Source: Thomasclavelia spiroformis
GTDB taxonomy: Bacteria; Bacillota_I; Bacilli_A; Erysipelotrichales; Coprobacillaceae
Assembly: GCA_016901755.1 (NCBI GenBank)
Contig: JACJKV010000009.1
Span: 1-64,000 of the forward strand
Length of the DNA stretch: 64,000 bases
Direction: 5' to 3'
In this document: positions 26,758 through 35,143 of the stretch, in pieces
Layout of the letters: each line of letters starts with the position of its first letter
How positions within the stretch are numbered: position 1 is the first letter of the stretch
Notes under the pieces: model-generated
What the model was told of the DNA's origin: nothing
The model's input: only the letters and a program-made list of their open reading frames with translations
Database searches by the model: none
Made by a program: the position numbers and the translations under genes

Positions 26758-27813
26758 ATGTTGTTGAATATAATTTTCCAGAAACTGAAACAGACGTTCC
26801 ATCTCTTCATCAGTTCCAATCGTAATGCGCAAATACTGATCGATCAATGGCTTATTCCAGTGACGAACGATAATTCCCTGTTTTCTTAAAGCCTTAAACA
26901 GCTGCGAACCATCAAAATCAGGATGTTTGACAAAAACAAAATTGGCATAACTGTCAGGAACAGTAAATCCCATGTCCTGCAGGCGCACTTTAGTTTTTTC
27001 ACGGGTCGCAATAATTTTCTGACACTTCTCTTTCATATCCTGACTATCCAGTACTGAAGCTAAGGCTAGCTGCTGGGTTATATAATCAATTGGATAAGAA
27101 TTAAATGAATTTTTAACATCATACAATCTGGAAATAGCTTCTTCACTGCCTAAAGCAACCCCCAGTCTAGCTCCAGCAAAAGAACGTGATTTGGAAAAAG
27201 TCTGAATAACGACCAGATTATCATAACGGTCAATCAGCTCTACACAGCTTTTTCCCCCAAAGTCAATATAGGCCTCATCAATGATCACGATACTGTCGCG
27301 GTTAAACTGTAACAGCTTTTCTATTTCATCGGTTGCTGTCAGTAAACCTGTCGGAGCATTAGGATTAGGAAAAATAATTCCCGAATTAGGCTGTTTATAA
27401 TCTTCTACATGAAGCTTAAAATCAGCATCTAACGCTATTTCCTGATATGTCATCTGATACAGATCACAATATACTGGATAAAATGAATATGTAATATCTG
27501 GAAACAGTACTGGCTCTTTACTATTGAAAAAAGTTAAAAATGATAATGCCAGAACTTCATCAGAACCATTGCCTAAAAATACCTGTTCATCTTTTAAACC
27601 ATGATATTTTGCCAGGGCATGTCTTAACTCAGTTGCATCACTATTTGGATACAGACGTAAACGATCAAGATCGATCGTCTCCAACACCGCTTTTACTTTT
27701 GGACTCGGTCCATAAGGATTCTCATTAGTATTCAGTTTGATCATATTCTGAATTTGTGGCTGTTCCCCGGCCACATATGGTTCAACCTGTCTTAATTTAT
27801 CTTGCCAGCTCAT
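26755..27813 (-). CDS. hisC: Histidinol-phosphate/aromatic aminotransferase
   Basis: The 352-residue fold-type I PLP enzyme shows NENPYGPSPKV at the substrate end, GNGSDEVL (cofactor phosphate), the Asn/Asp in NPNAPTG and VIIDEAYIDF, and the PLP lysine in FSKSRSFAGARLG (about residue 209). This is HisC-type: histidinol phosphate to imidazole-acetol phosphate, often with side activity on aromatic amino acids. No other his genes are in the window, and the gene sits behind a HAD phosphatase and pfkA. Substrate is therefore uncertain. It overlaps the HAD gene by 4 bases. Confidence 0.88.
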   Translation of the reverse strand: MSWQDKLRQVEPYVAGEQPQIQNMIKLNTNENPYGPSPKVKAVLETIDLDRLRLYPNSDATELRHALAKYHGLKDEQVFLGNGSDEVLALSFLTFFNSKEPVLFPDITYSFYPVYCDLYQMTYQEIALDADFKLHVEDYKQPNSGIIFPNPNAPTGLLTATDEIEKLLQFNRDSIVIIDEAYIDFGGKSCVELIDRYDNLVVIQTFSKSRSFAGARLGVALGSEEAISRLYDVKNSFNSYPIDYITQQLALASVLDSQDMKEKCQKIIATREKTKVRLQDMGFTVPDSYANFVFVKHPDFDGSQLFKALRKQGIIVRHWNKPLIDQYLRITIGTDEEMERLFQFLENYIQQH

Positions 27814-28598
27814 ATTTTTTCCCCCAATATATCTTCTACAATTTCATAAACAAAATCTACCTGACGAGCAGTATGTTCTTTGACAGCCTCTTCACTGCGA
27901 TGAAAGGTATAAGGATGATCAGCAGTTAAAAACATACTGATATCATTATAAGAATCACCTACACAATAAGTTTCTACCGGTTCATCGATAAGACCAGCCA
28001 AAGTTAAAATTCCTGTTCCTTTAGAACAGTGGTCAACAGTCACATCCAGAAATCTGGTATTGACAGTCCCATGAACTCCTGGATAATGATCATCTATATA
28101 CTTTTGAATTTGATAGATTTCCCTCATCTGACCATCAGGATGTTCAACACAGAAAATATCAAAATCGTGTTCCATCGCATCAACCAGTTCCATAAAATTC
28201 TTATCAACGCTGACATATCCTTCCAAAGTCAGCATTCTAACATCATTTTGATCATAATACATATATGTATTCATGCCATCATAAAAAGAATAATGCATAT
28301 AAGGATAATGAGTGAAACAGTAATGAAGAATTTCTTTAGCTGTGTCATGTGCTATCTGTTTCCTAAAAATAACCTTATCATAACGATCGACGATCATCGC
28401 CCCATTATTCAAGACCATATAATCATATTCGAATAAATCAGCAATCACTTTTGTTTCCTGATAATTTCTGCCAGTACAATAAGCAAACAGTCCGCCTTGC
28501 TGGCGTAACTGCCTGATGGCCTGCTGATCTTTTGAACAAAGTGGCTGGTCTTTATCAACAATTGTTCCATCAATATCACTAAATAATATTTTTTTCAT
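27810..28598 (-). CDS. Cof-type HAD-IIB phosphatase
   Basis: The 262-residue protein begins with the HAD motif I FSDIDGTIVDK. It has the type IIB cap domain (about 80-190), the motif III lysine region in CSKGTGILTLAG and motif IV in VGDSYNDISMF (Asp ligand). Cof-type enzymes hydrolyse sugar phosphates or flavin and PLP precursors. It lies 11 bases behind pfkA and overlaps hisC by 4 bases, so the three form an operon. Substrate unknown. Confidence 0.88.
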   Translation of the reverse strand: MKKILFSDIDGTIVDKDQPLCSKDQQAIRQLRQQGGLFAYCTGRNYQETKVIADLFEYDYMVLNNGAMIVDRYDKVIFRKQIAHDTAKEILHYCFTHYPYMHYSFYDGMNTYMYYDQNDVRMLTLEGYVSVDKNFMELVDAMEHDFDIFCVEHPDGQMREIYQIQKYIDDHYPGVHGTVNTRFLDVTVDHCSKGTGILTLAGLIDEPVETYCVGDSYNDISMFLTADHPYTFHRSEEAVKEHTARQVDFVYEIVEDILGEKI

Positions 28599-28609
28599 AC
28601 TTACCCCTG

Positions 28610-29569
28610 CTATACCAAATCATAAAACAGTTTATATAACGCTTCATGATTTTCATTTTCCTCATTTAATGCTGCTTCAATATCTTTGGCGACGATCTTG
28701 CTGTCTTTCAAACAGACACAAAGTCCAGTCTTTCTTTCCAGTAAAAGCCAGATCGCTGCCTCGGCCATACGTGAAGCTAAAATACGGTCTTCCGGCGTAG
28801 GCGTTCCTCCTCTTTGAATATGCCCTAAAACAATAGAACGTCCTGAAAAACCTGTTTCCTCGCTGATTCTTTGTGCCAGCTTTTCAACATCGAAAATTCT
28901 TTCACTGGCAATGACAATGGCATGTCGCTTATGATAATCATTTTCATTAATTTTCAGCAAATCAATAATTTTATCTTCATCATAGCCTGTTTTATCACTG
29001 ATGACCACTTCACTGCCACAGGCAATAGCGGCATAAATAGCCAGATTATCAGCATGATTCCCCATTACTTCAACGACAAAACAGCGATGATGAGAACTGG
29101 AAGTATCCCTTAATTTGTTCACAGCATCAATAATATTATTTAATGCCGTATGAAAACCAATCGTTTCATCAGTACCATTGATATCATTATCAATCGTTCC
29201 AGGAATCGCAATACAGTTAATACCTTTATGACTAAGGGCCATAGCTCCACGATAACTGCCATCCCCACCAATCACGATCAGTCCTTCAATTCCTCTTTTT
29301 TTCAGATTGCCAACAGCAATATCCTGAATGCTTTCTTCTTTGAACTCTGGCAAACGGGAAGACCCAAGAATCGTTCCCCCTTTAGAAAGAATTTCAGAAA
29401 CATCACTATATCCCAGCTTTTCTATCTGATCATTAACCAGTCCCTGATAGCCATCATAAACACCATATACCTCAAAACCACGTTTAATGCCTACTCGTAC
29501 TATCCCGCGGATGGCTCCATTCATCCCTGGGGCATCGCCCCCTGAAGTTAAAACTGCAATTTTTCTCAT
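28610..29569 (-). CDS. pfkA: ATP-dependent 6-phosphofructokinase
   Basis: PfkA phosphorylates fructose 6-phosphate, the committed glycolytic step. The ATG at 29569 has AGGTGAT about 5 bases upstream; an earlier start would add 20 unlikely residues. The 319-residue protein has TSGGDAPGMNGAIRG at the ATP end and GGDGSYRGA (the glycine typical of ATP- rather than pyrophosphate-dependent forms). PGTIDNDINGTDETIGFHT contains the catalytic Asp and the substrate loop. It is the first gene of the pfkA-HAD-hisC operon. Confidence 0.95.
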   Translation of the reverse strand: MRKIAVLTSGGDAPGMNGAIRGIVRVGIKRGFEVYGVYDGYQGLVNDQIEKLGYSDVSEILSKGGTILGSSRLPEFKEESIQDIAVGNLKKRGIEGLIVIGGDGSYRGAMALSHKGINCIAIPGTIDNDINGTDETIGFHTALNNIIDAVNKLRDTSSSHHRCFVVEVMGNHADNLAIYAAIACGSEVVISDKTGYDEDKIIDLLKINENDYHKRHAIVIASERIFDVEKLAQRISEETGFSGRSIVLGHIQRGGTPTPEDRILASRMAEAAIWLLLERKTGLCVCLKDSKIVAKDIEAALNEENENHEALYKLFYDLV

Positions 29570-29615
29570 AACATCACCTACTATAATATTAATAAGTTTA
29601 TTATATATGACTTCA

Positions 29616-29645
29616 ATAAAAAAAGCCATAACCTAAGTTATAGCT
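29616..29645 (-). terminator. Terminator between zinc-ribbon gene and pfkA
   Basis: On the minus strand AGCTATAAC/GTTATGGCT is followed by seven T residues. It ends the gpmI-led run and leaves pfkA to a promoter in the following 50 bases. Confidence 0.8.
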
Positions 29646-29648
29646 TGC

Positions 29649-30485
29649 TTACATAAATTTTTTTCTATTGATCTGCGTTTCAAAAGTACGTTTTGAGCGA
29701 TAGCCATTTTCTTGACTGAACGCCCTGATTGAATAACGCTGCTGTGAACTGCTTTTAGCAATTCCCTGACCATAATGTGAAATTCTGCCTTGCGCCAGTT
29801 CTTCTTTCATCGTTACAAACTCATTTTGCGTTTCGGTAAACAGTTTAGTATTATTTTTATCACTAAAAACATGAATAACCTGATCTAAAGAATCCTGACT
29901 GTCATTGATCAGCTGCATCATTTCATCAACAGATGCAATATTTTCATTAATCAAAGCTATTTGACATGAACTGTTACCAGAAAGATCATAGCTGTAATCT
30001 ATTTCATAAACTGCCTTGGACTTTGTTGTAATTTCATATTGAATCGAAGCATAGATATTGTTATTTTGCGTTACCTGAAATAAATATTCTTTTTCAAACT
30101 GATCATTTGAAACAGTATCATCAAGCTGCTGTTCCAGCGCTTCGATTTTACTGACATAGTCCTGACTGTTAGTTACCTGCTTAGCAAATTCCTCCAGAGA
30201 ATCATACTGATACTGGACTATTTCCTGTTGACTTTCGGTATAGGCAGATAATGTGATTTTCTCTGATGTAAGATCTTGGTTCATGTTATTATAGACAAAC
30301 ATGTATGACAGGAAAAAAGGAATGTTGACAAGTAAAATAGCCAGAACGTAATAAAGATATGCTGGTTTTTTACGATTTCGTAAATTATTGGCTGGCCGCT
30401 TATATCCTGGCTGCTCCTGTCCACAATAAGGGCAGATATTCGCATCACTGGGAATATTACGGTTACATCTAGGACATTTTTTCAT
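29649..30485 (-). CDS. Zinc-ribbon membrane protein, unknown function
   Basis: Three adjacent ATG codons lie behind AAAGGAGA; 30485 has the best spacing. The 278-residue protein opens with a zinc ribbon (CPRC and CPYCG, residues 3-20), followed by one transmembrane helix (about 44-65) and a large outer domain of about 210 residues without known motifs. The inside-out layout with a cytoplasmic zinc ribbon resembles the TcaA/YvbJ style. It overlaps the thioredoxin-like lipoprotein gene and lies in the gpmI operon. Confidence 0.8.
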   Translation of the reverse strand: MKKCPRCNRNIPSDANICPYCGQEQPGYKRPANNLRNRKKPAYLYYVLAILLVNIPFFLSYMFVYNNMNQDLTSEKITLSAYTESQQEIVQYQYDSLEEFAKQVTNSQDYVSKIEALEQQLDDTVSNDQFEKEYLFQVTQNNNIYASIQYEITTKSKAVYEIDYSYDLSGNSSCQIALINENIASVDEMMQLINDSQDSLDQVIHVFSDKNNTKLFTETQNEFVTMKEELAQGRISHYGQGIAKSSSQQRYSIRAFSQENGYRSKRTFETQINRKKFM

Positions 30486-31014
30486 CATCATTCTCCTTTA
30501 CAAATATATGATCAAGCCATGTGTCCAGCTCATCAATATATTCCTGTTTTTTCTTCTCTTTTTCCTGACCATCACTTAAAGCATAATAATCACTGTCCAA
30601 ATAAGTGTACGTCCCTTCAAATTCACCTTCATAAATAAATTTCAGTGTCGGTGTCCATGAAAATTCGAACTCTTCATATAGCTGACTGTAAAACTCCCGA
30701 TCTTTTTTGCTGGCATTTTCCTGTTTTGCCAGATCACGATACTGCTTGGTATCAAAATAATAAAGATATACTCCCGGATGATTATCCAGATAATCCTGAA
30801 GATAGGGTTCAAACTCCTGACAGTCTTTACAGTCTGGACGTCCAATATACAAAACAAAGCTTTCATCGTCAGCAATCATCTGCTGCAAACGCTCATATTG
30901 TACATTGATGATCGGTTCTTGAGAAAAATCCCTTTCTATAACATGAGTGGATGTAGCCTGGCTACACCCACTTATCATACATATCAAACATGAAATCAAT
31001 ATGAACTTCTTCAT
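30469..31014 (-). CDS. Thioredoxin-fold lipoprotein
   Basis: The 181-residue protein has a lipoprotein signal peptide ending in the lipobox ISGC (Cys at 17). The thioredoxin-type redox motif CKDC in the context RPDCKDCQEF (about 61-70) follows VLYIG, as in thioredoxin. A cis-Pro region appears in FSWTPTLKF. It probably acts outside the membrane as a disulfide reductase or isomerase, or is a bacteriocin-accessory (Bta)-like protein. It overlaps the zinc-ribbon gene by about 17-23 bases, with gpmI two bases upstream. Confidence 0.85.
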   Translation of the reverse strand: MKKFILISCLICMISGCSQATSTHVIERDFSQEPIINVQYERLQQMIADDESFVLYIGRPDCKDCQEFEPYLQDYLDNHPGVYLYYFDTKQYRDLAKQENASKKDREFYSQLYEEFEFSWTPTLKFIYEGEFEGTYTYLDSDYYALSDGQEKEKKKQEYIDELDTWLDHIFVKENDDEKMS

Positions 31015-31016
31015 TA

Positions 31017-32537
31017 TTATTTTAATAATGACTGACCATCCATTTCTTCAGGAACAGGTAATCCTAACAGCTGTAAAATAGTTGGTGCTAAGTCACCTAA
31101 TTTTCCACCTTCTTTTAATTCTAAATGAGAATTAGTGACGATCAGTGGTACAACATTAGTTGTATGAGCAGTAAATGGATTTCCTTCTTCATCTAATTCT
31201 TCTTCAGCATTACCATGATCTGCTGTAATCAGCATAGTTCCACCTAATTCCAGAACTTTTTCATATACTTCACCGATACAGTCATCAACAACACTAACGG
31301 CTTTGATAGCTGCTGGAATAACACCAGTATGACCAACCATATCGCAGTTAGCAAAGTTAACGATAACTACGTCATGAATATCTTTATCTAATTCTTCGAT
31401 CAGCTTATCTTTAACTTCATAAGCTGACATTTCTGGCTGTAAATCATAAGTAGCAACTTTTGGTGAGTTGATCAGCACACGTGTTGCCCCTTCGATTTCT
31501 TTATCAACTCCACCATCAAAGAAGAAAGTTACATGGGCATATTTTTCAGTTTCAGCAATACGTAACTGTTTCAAACCTTGAGCTGATAAATAATCACCTA
31601 AAGTATTTGTCAGTGCTGGAGAAACAAAAGCAATTTCTCCATTAACGCTGTCAGCATATTTCATCATGCAGACAAATTCAAGATTCTGTACCTGTTTTTC
31701 AGGAGTATAAGCTTCATAGAATGTTGGATTAGTGATAACTGTAGATAACTGAATTGCTCTATCTGGTCTGAAGTTAGCAAAAATAACAGCATCATTATCA
31801 TCAATAGTTCCATCAGTGTTTTTGTTGTATCCTGGAATGACGAATTCGTCTAATACTTCTTTAGCATATGAATCTTTTACATACTGTACAGGACAGTCAA
31901 AAGATTCACCTTTTTGACAAACAATTGCATCATAAGCTAACTGTACACGATCAAATCTCTTATCTCTGTCCATGGCATAATATCTACCAGATACTGAAGC
32001 AACTTCCCCAACACCGATTTCTTTCATCTTATCTACTAATTCTGAAACAAAATCAACACCACTGTCAGGAGCAACATCTCTACCATCCAGGAAGGCATGT
32101 ACATAAACTTTTTCTAAGCCATTCTGTTTAGCCATTTCCAGTAATCCATAAATATGTTCATTTGAAGAATGAACTCCACCATTTGATAATAATCCCCAAA
32201 TATGTAATTTAGAATTATTATCTTTAGCATGTTGAATAGCTTTTAATAATTTTTCATTTTCAAAGAATGTTTTATCGTTTAAAGCTTTATTAATTAAAGT
32301 TAATGACTGATAAACTGTTCTACCAGCCCCAATATTTAAATGTCCAACTTCACTGTTTCCCATTTGTCCATCTGGTAAACCAACAGGCATTCCACTGGCA
32401 GAAATAGTCGTTGTTGGATACATTGCCATTAAATCATCTAAATTAGGTGTATTAGCAAGTCTGACTGCATTTCCATCAATACGTTCAGAAATACCATAAC
32501 CATCCATAATACATAATACAATAGGTCTTTTTTTCAT
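31017..32537 (-). CDS. gpmI: 2,3-bisphosphoglycerate-independent phosphoglycerate mutase
   Basis: GpmI interconverts 3- and 2-phosphoglycerate with two Mn ions. The 506-residue protein shows MDGYGISE (first metal Asp), the phospho-acceptor Ser in GNSEVGHLN (about 62), HAFLDGRDVAP, RYYAMDRDKR and the C-terminal metal clusters ANCDMVGHTG and ITADHGNAEE. Length matches the family. It is the first gene of a run with two small extracytoplasmic proteins that have no clear link to glycolysis. Confidence 0.96.
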   Translation of the reverse strand: MKKRPIVLCIMDGYGISERIDGNAVRLANTPNLDDLMAMYPTTTISASGMPVGLPDGQMGNSEVGHLNIGAGRTVYQSLTLINKALNDKTFFENEKLLKAIQHAKDNNSKLHIWGLLSNGGVHSSNEHIYGLLEMAKQNGLEKVYVHAFLDGRDVAPDSGVDFVSELVDKMKEIGVGEVASVSGRYYAMDRDKRFDRVQLAYDAIVCQKGESFDCPVQYVKDSYAKEVLDEFVIPGYNKNTDGTIDDNDAVIFANFRPDRAIQLSTVITNPTFYEAYTPEKQVQNLEFVCMMKYADSVNGEIAFVSPALTNTLGDYLSAQGLKQLRIAETEKYAHVTFFFDGGVDKEIEGATRVLINSPKVATYDLQPEMSAYEVKDKLIEELDKDIHDVVIVNFANCDMVGHTGVIPAAIKAVSVVDDCIGEVYEKVLELGGTMLITADHGNAEEELDEEGNPFTAHTTNVVPLIVTNSHLELKEGGKLGDLAPTILQLLGLPVPEEMDGQSLLK

Positions 32538-32644
32538 TATATATTCCTCCGTTTATCCATTAATTATATTATCATTTTCAATCACGTCTTTCAATTCATT
32601 TGACACTTTTCAAAAGAAAAACCTTGACAATTTTAAAACGTATT

Positions 32645-33379
32645 TTAAAGAGCATTCCACCATACCATAAAATACTGACCAAAAAACAATGTAATGATGA
32701 TGCCAGAAGCCATAAATGGTCCAAAAGCAATATGATCATGACGCGATGCTCGCCTGCAAAACAGCAGCCAGCCACAGTAAAATCCAGCCAGCAACACCGC
32801 AATCATCATCGCCATGATATTCTGTTTTCCTCCCAGCAGCAAACCTGCAATCAGCATCACTGCAATATCTCCTGAACCAAAACTGTCATGAATCAGCAGA
32901 TTCATCAGCCCCATGGCCATACTGACCGTTCCAGCAAATATCAGATCCAGCCAATAAAAACCCTGATTAATTCTAATGAAAAGTGAACCGATGAAAAAAG
33001 CCAGCAGTTCACTGCCATAAATATACTGTGTTACACTGTCAATATAGCTAATCATAAACAAATCAAAACAGATCAATACTATTACCATCATTTCCAGTGT
33101 CATTCCATAACGCCAGTAACAGCCAACTGTCAAACAGCCACCAGCCACTTCCAGCAGCGGATGAATCCAGGAGATTTTCTGGTGACAGTAACGACATCTT
33201 CCTTTTAATAAAACATAACCCACAATTGGCAACAGATCAAACCCCGACAGCTGATGATCACAGTGTTCACAATGACTTCTTCTTGTAATATAGTTTTCCT
33301 GCCTGATTTTACGATAGGCAACCGTTTCCGTGAAACTTTCTGCTATCGTTCCCAGCATAAATAAACAGATTTCTATCAT
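32645..33379 (-). CDS. Type IV prepilin peptidase (A24)
   Basis: The 244-residue integral membrane protein has the two Cys pairs of the N-terminal zinc/methylase domain (CEHC at about 37 and CRYC at about 61) and two catalytic Asp of A24 peptidases: Asp in ISYIDSVTQ (about 130) and Asp in GSGDIAV (about 180, the GxGD motif). It cleaves leader peptides of type IV-like pilins (ComG type). No pilin or comG genes are in this window. It stands alone. Confidence 0.85.
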   Translation of the reverse strand: MIEICLFMLGTIAESFTETVAYRKIRQENYITRRSHCEHCDHQLSGFDLLPIVGYVLLKGRCRYCHQKISWIHPLLEVAGGCLTVGCYWRYGMTLEMMVIVLICFDLFMISYIDSVTQYIYGSELLAFFIGSLFIRINQGFYWLDLIFAGTVSMAMGLMNLLIHDSFGSGDIAVMLIAGLLLGGKQNIMAMMIAVLLAGFYCGWLLFCRRASRHDHIAFGPFMASGIIITLFFGQYFMVWWNAL

Positions 33380-33435
33380 GAATATCCCTAACCTTTCTAT
33401 CTGATTATTTATAGCTGATTTAAAGTCGTATTACT

Positions 33436-34608
33436 TTAAGCTTCGATAATATCTTTAATATAAAATGCCAGCATATAAGGCATTTTTTCTTCAAAAGAAG
33501 AAAACTCGCATTGTGTAATTTCCTTGATTTTATTCATTCGATAATTGATTGTATTACGATGCATGAAAAGAGCTTCTGCCATCGCTTTTTGATTACTGTC
33601 AAACATCAGATAGTTATACAGGGTATCTTCCAGTTCAGTATGATGCTGGCGGTCATATTCAATGATTGGTCCCAGCAGATGCTGATGCATCTGATATAAA
33701 ATGTCATGATCTTCGATCATAAACAGCAGCTGATAAACTCCCATCTCTTCAAAGGTAAGAGATGCTTCATGGAATTTTCTGGCCATCCTGCACGCTGCCA
33801 GTCCTCTTTTATAACTTAAGATAATATTTCTAAAATCCGGCATTTTCGAACCAATACCAATATGAATACGATAAGATATTCTTTTTTTGGCACGCTTTAA
33901 AGTTTCCCTGATCAGTTTATTAACATCCTGATCATCAAGACCATTGACAATTAAGATAAAATGCCCATCAAACCAGAAAAAACCATAATTGCCTTCTACT
34001 TTTTCCAGGCACAGTTCCAGCTGAAATTGAATACGACGTCTTTCGATCATTCCCAGTTCTTCCTGACTTTCAATATCGATCACAATAACCTGAAAATAGT
34101 TGTCAACATCAAAATATGATGCCAGCTGTTCACGTGATTCTTCCATTTTTCGAAAGTTAATTAAAGTATCAATAATAACTTTATTGATTCTTCTGTCTTC
34201 ACGTTCCGAACTGATACAGCGGTAGCTGAAATCTTTGATCAGTTCAGCCAGGTGAATCTCCCAAGGGAAAACCAGCAAAGGAAAATCCTGTTCATTACAG
34301 TAATCGATCACATCCTGAGGAATATCAAAAATATAGCCCTCACCTTTTTTATTTCCGATATTGATGATCAGTCCCACACTATGATACTTAACCAGCAGTT
34401 TTGTCAGATTCAGTAAACTTCCTGGTTTTTGAAAACCCAGTCCCGTCGTCACGACCAGTTCTTTACCCCATAACTGCTGTAATATCGTTTCATCTTCAAC
34501 CATCTGCACCCATGAAATGGCATTTGCACATCCTGTTTCTCCTGCAATCAGTTTCAGTTTATATAAATTCTGTGTTTCCAGTAACGCATCTCCAATCGTA
34601 AATCCCAT
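33436..34608 (-). CDS. PucR-family transcription regulator
   Basis: The 390-residue protein has the PucR N-terminal domain (about 1-125; TIGDALL and WVQMVEDETIL), a GGDEF-like degenerate middle domain (about 150-270) and a C-terminal HTH_30 (YLMFDSNQKAMAEALFMHRNTINYRMNKI, about 340-380). PucR regulators sense small nitrogen compounds in characterised cases; the ligand here is unknown. It is divergent from the 43-codon gene, and the space between them holds an exact inverted repeat (34641-34657). Confidence 0.88.
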   Translation of the reverse strand: MGFTIGDALLETQNLYKLKLIAGETGCANAISWVQMVEDETILQQLWGKELVVTTGLGFQKPGSLLNLTKLLVKYHSVGLIINIGNKKGEGYIFDIPQDVIDYCNEQDFPLLVFPWEIHLAELIKDFSYRCISSEREDRRINKVIIDTLINFRKMEESREQLASYFDVDNYFQVIVIDIESQEELGMIERRRIQFQLELCLEKVEGNYGFFWFDGHFILIVNGLDDQDVNKLIRETLKRAKKRISYRIHIGIGSKMPDFRNIILSYKRGLAACRMARKFHEASLTFEEMGVYQLLFMIEDHDILYQMHQHLLGPIIEYDRQHHTELEDTLYNYLMFDSNQKAMAEALFMHRNTINYRMNKIKEITQCEFSSFEEKMPYMLAFYIKDIIEA

Positions 34609-34640
34609 ATTTCACTTCTCCTTTACCTTATTGTACCACA

Positions 34641-34657
34641 TTGTGCATAATGCACAA
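34641..34657. promoter_or_regulatory. Operator-like inverted repeat
   Basis: TTGTGCAT-A-ATGCACAA is a perfect 8-bp inverted repeat with a one-base centre, 33 bases upstream of the PucR gene start. It overlaps the -35 element (TGCACA, 34651-34656) of a promoter that faces the small gene. Confidence 0.7.
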
Positions 34658-34679
34658 ATTAAAATGTTTTTTTTATAAT
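34651..34679 (+). promoter_or_regulatory. Candidate promoter of the 43-codon gene
   Basis: TGCACA (34651-34656) is followed after 17 bases by TATAAT (34674-34679), with a second TATAAT at 34711-34716. The -35 hexamer lies inside the palindrome, which would make the palindrome a repressor site. Confidence 0.55.
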
Positions 34680-34755
34680 ACATGTCTCTATCCAAAACAC
34701 TGAAAATAACTATAATAAAAGTGTAATCAAAAGAAAAATCAAGGAGGTATAAGAC

Positions 34756-34887
34756 ATGAATGTTTCATATGCTTGCTATGTAGTACACAAAACAAATTCT
34801 GCTGCTGATAGACCATCTTGGATGAGTTTAGAACGTTATGATTTTTGTGAATGTATTACAAGATTTTTTTCGAGATTAAAAAAATAA
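34756..34887 (+). CDS. Small protein of 43 residues, unknown
   Basis: This short gene begins with ATG nine bases after an excellent AAGGAGGT. It reads through 43 codons with Cys at 7, 31 and 33. It ends with two Lys and a basic amphipathic tail (TRFFSRLKK), and residues 1-12 start MNVSYACYVVHK. It is followed by a strong terminator (34942-34981) and preceded by a TATAAT promoter and a palindrome, so it forms a full monocistronic unit. I recognise no family. It could be a stand-alone small protein, a toxin-like peptide or a leader peptide. Confidence 0.6.
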   Translation: MNVSYACYVVHKTNSAADRPSWMSLERYDFCECITRFFSRLKK

Positions 34888-34941
34888 TTATCATATAATT
34901 ATCCCGATGTATATTAAATTTTAAAACTCGATTCCCTATAT

Positions 34942-34981
34942 AAATATGGTCGTTCCCCTAAGCGACCATATTTATTTTTTT
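34942..34981 (+). terminator. Strong terminator of the 43-codon gene
   Basis: An 11-bp stem AAATATGGTCG/CGACCATATTT with a 10-base loop is followed by seven T residues. It isolates the small gene from pckA. Confidence 0.9.
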
Positions 34982-35067
34982 ACCCATTTTTTTCTATCTT
35001 TACTTTTCAGCAGAAAAAAATGACTGTTTTTATCATCCAAGTCTCAAAAGCCTCTAAAAAAAAAACC

Positions 35068-35107
35068 GGTATTATACCTAGACAAATTAAAATGTAAGGG
35101 GTATCAT
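35068..35107 (+). promoter_or_regulatory. pckA promoter with upstream inverted repeat
   Basis: TAGACA (35079-35084) and TATCAT (35102-35107) have 17-base spacing. The inverted repeat GGTAT-T-ATACC (35068-35078) touches the -35 element. The repeat may be an operator, since pckA is a classic gluconeogenic target. Confidence 0.55.
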
Positions 35108-35143
35108 TAAAGATATATACAGTTTAATTAGGAGATAAGATAT

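Noticed and set aside
28029-28436. A 135-residue open frame on the plus strand
   Set aside because: It is antisense to the HAD phosphatase, has no ribosome binding site and its composition follows the reverse gene.
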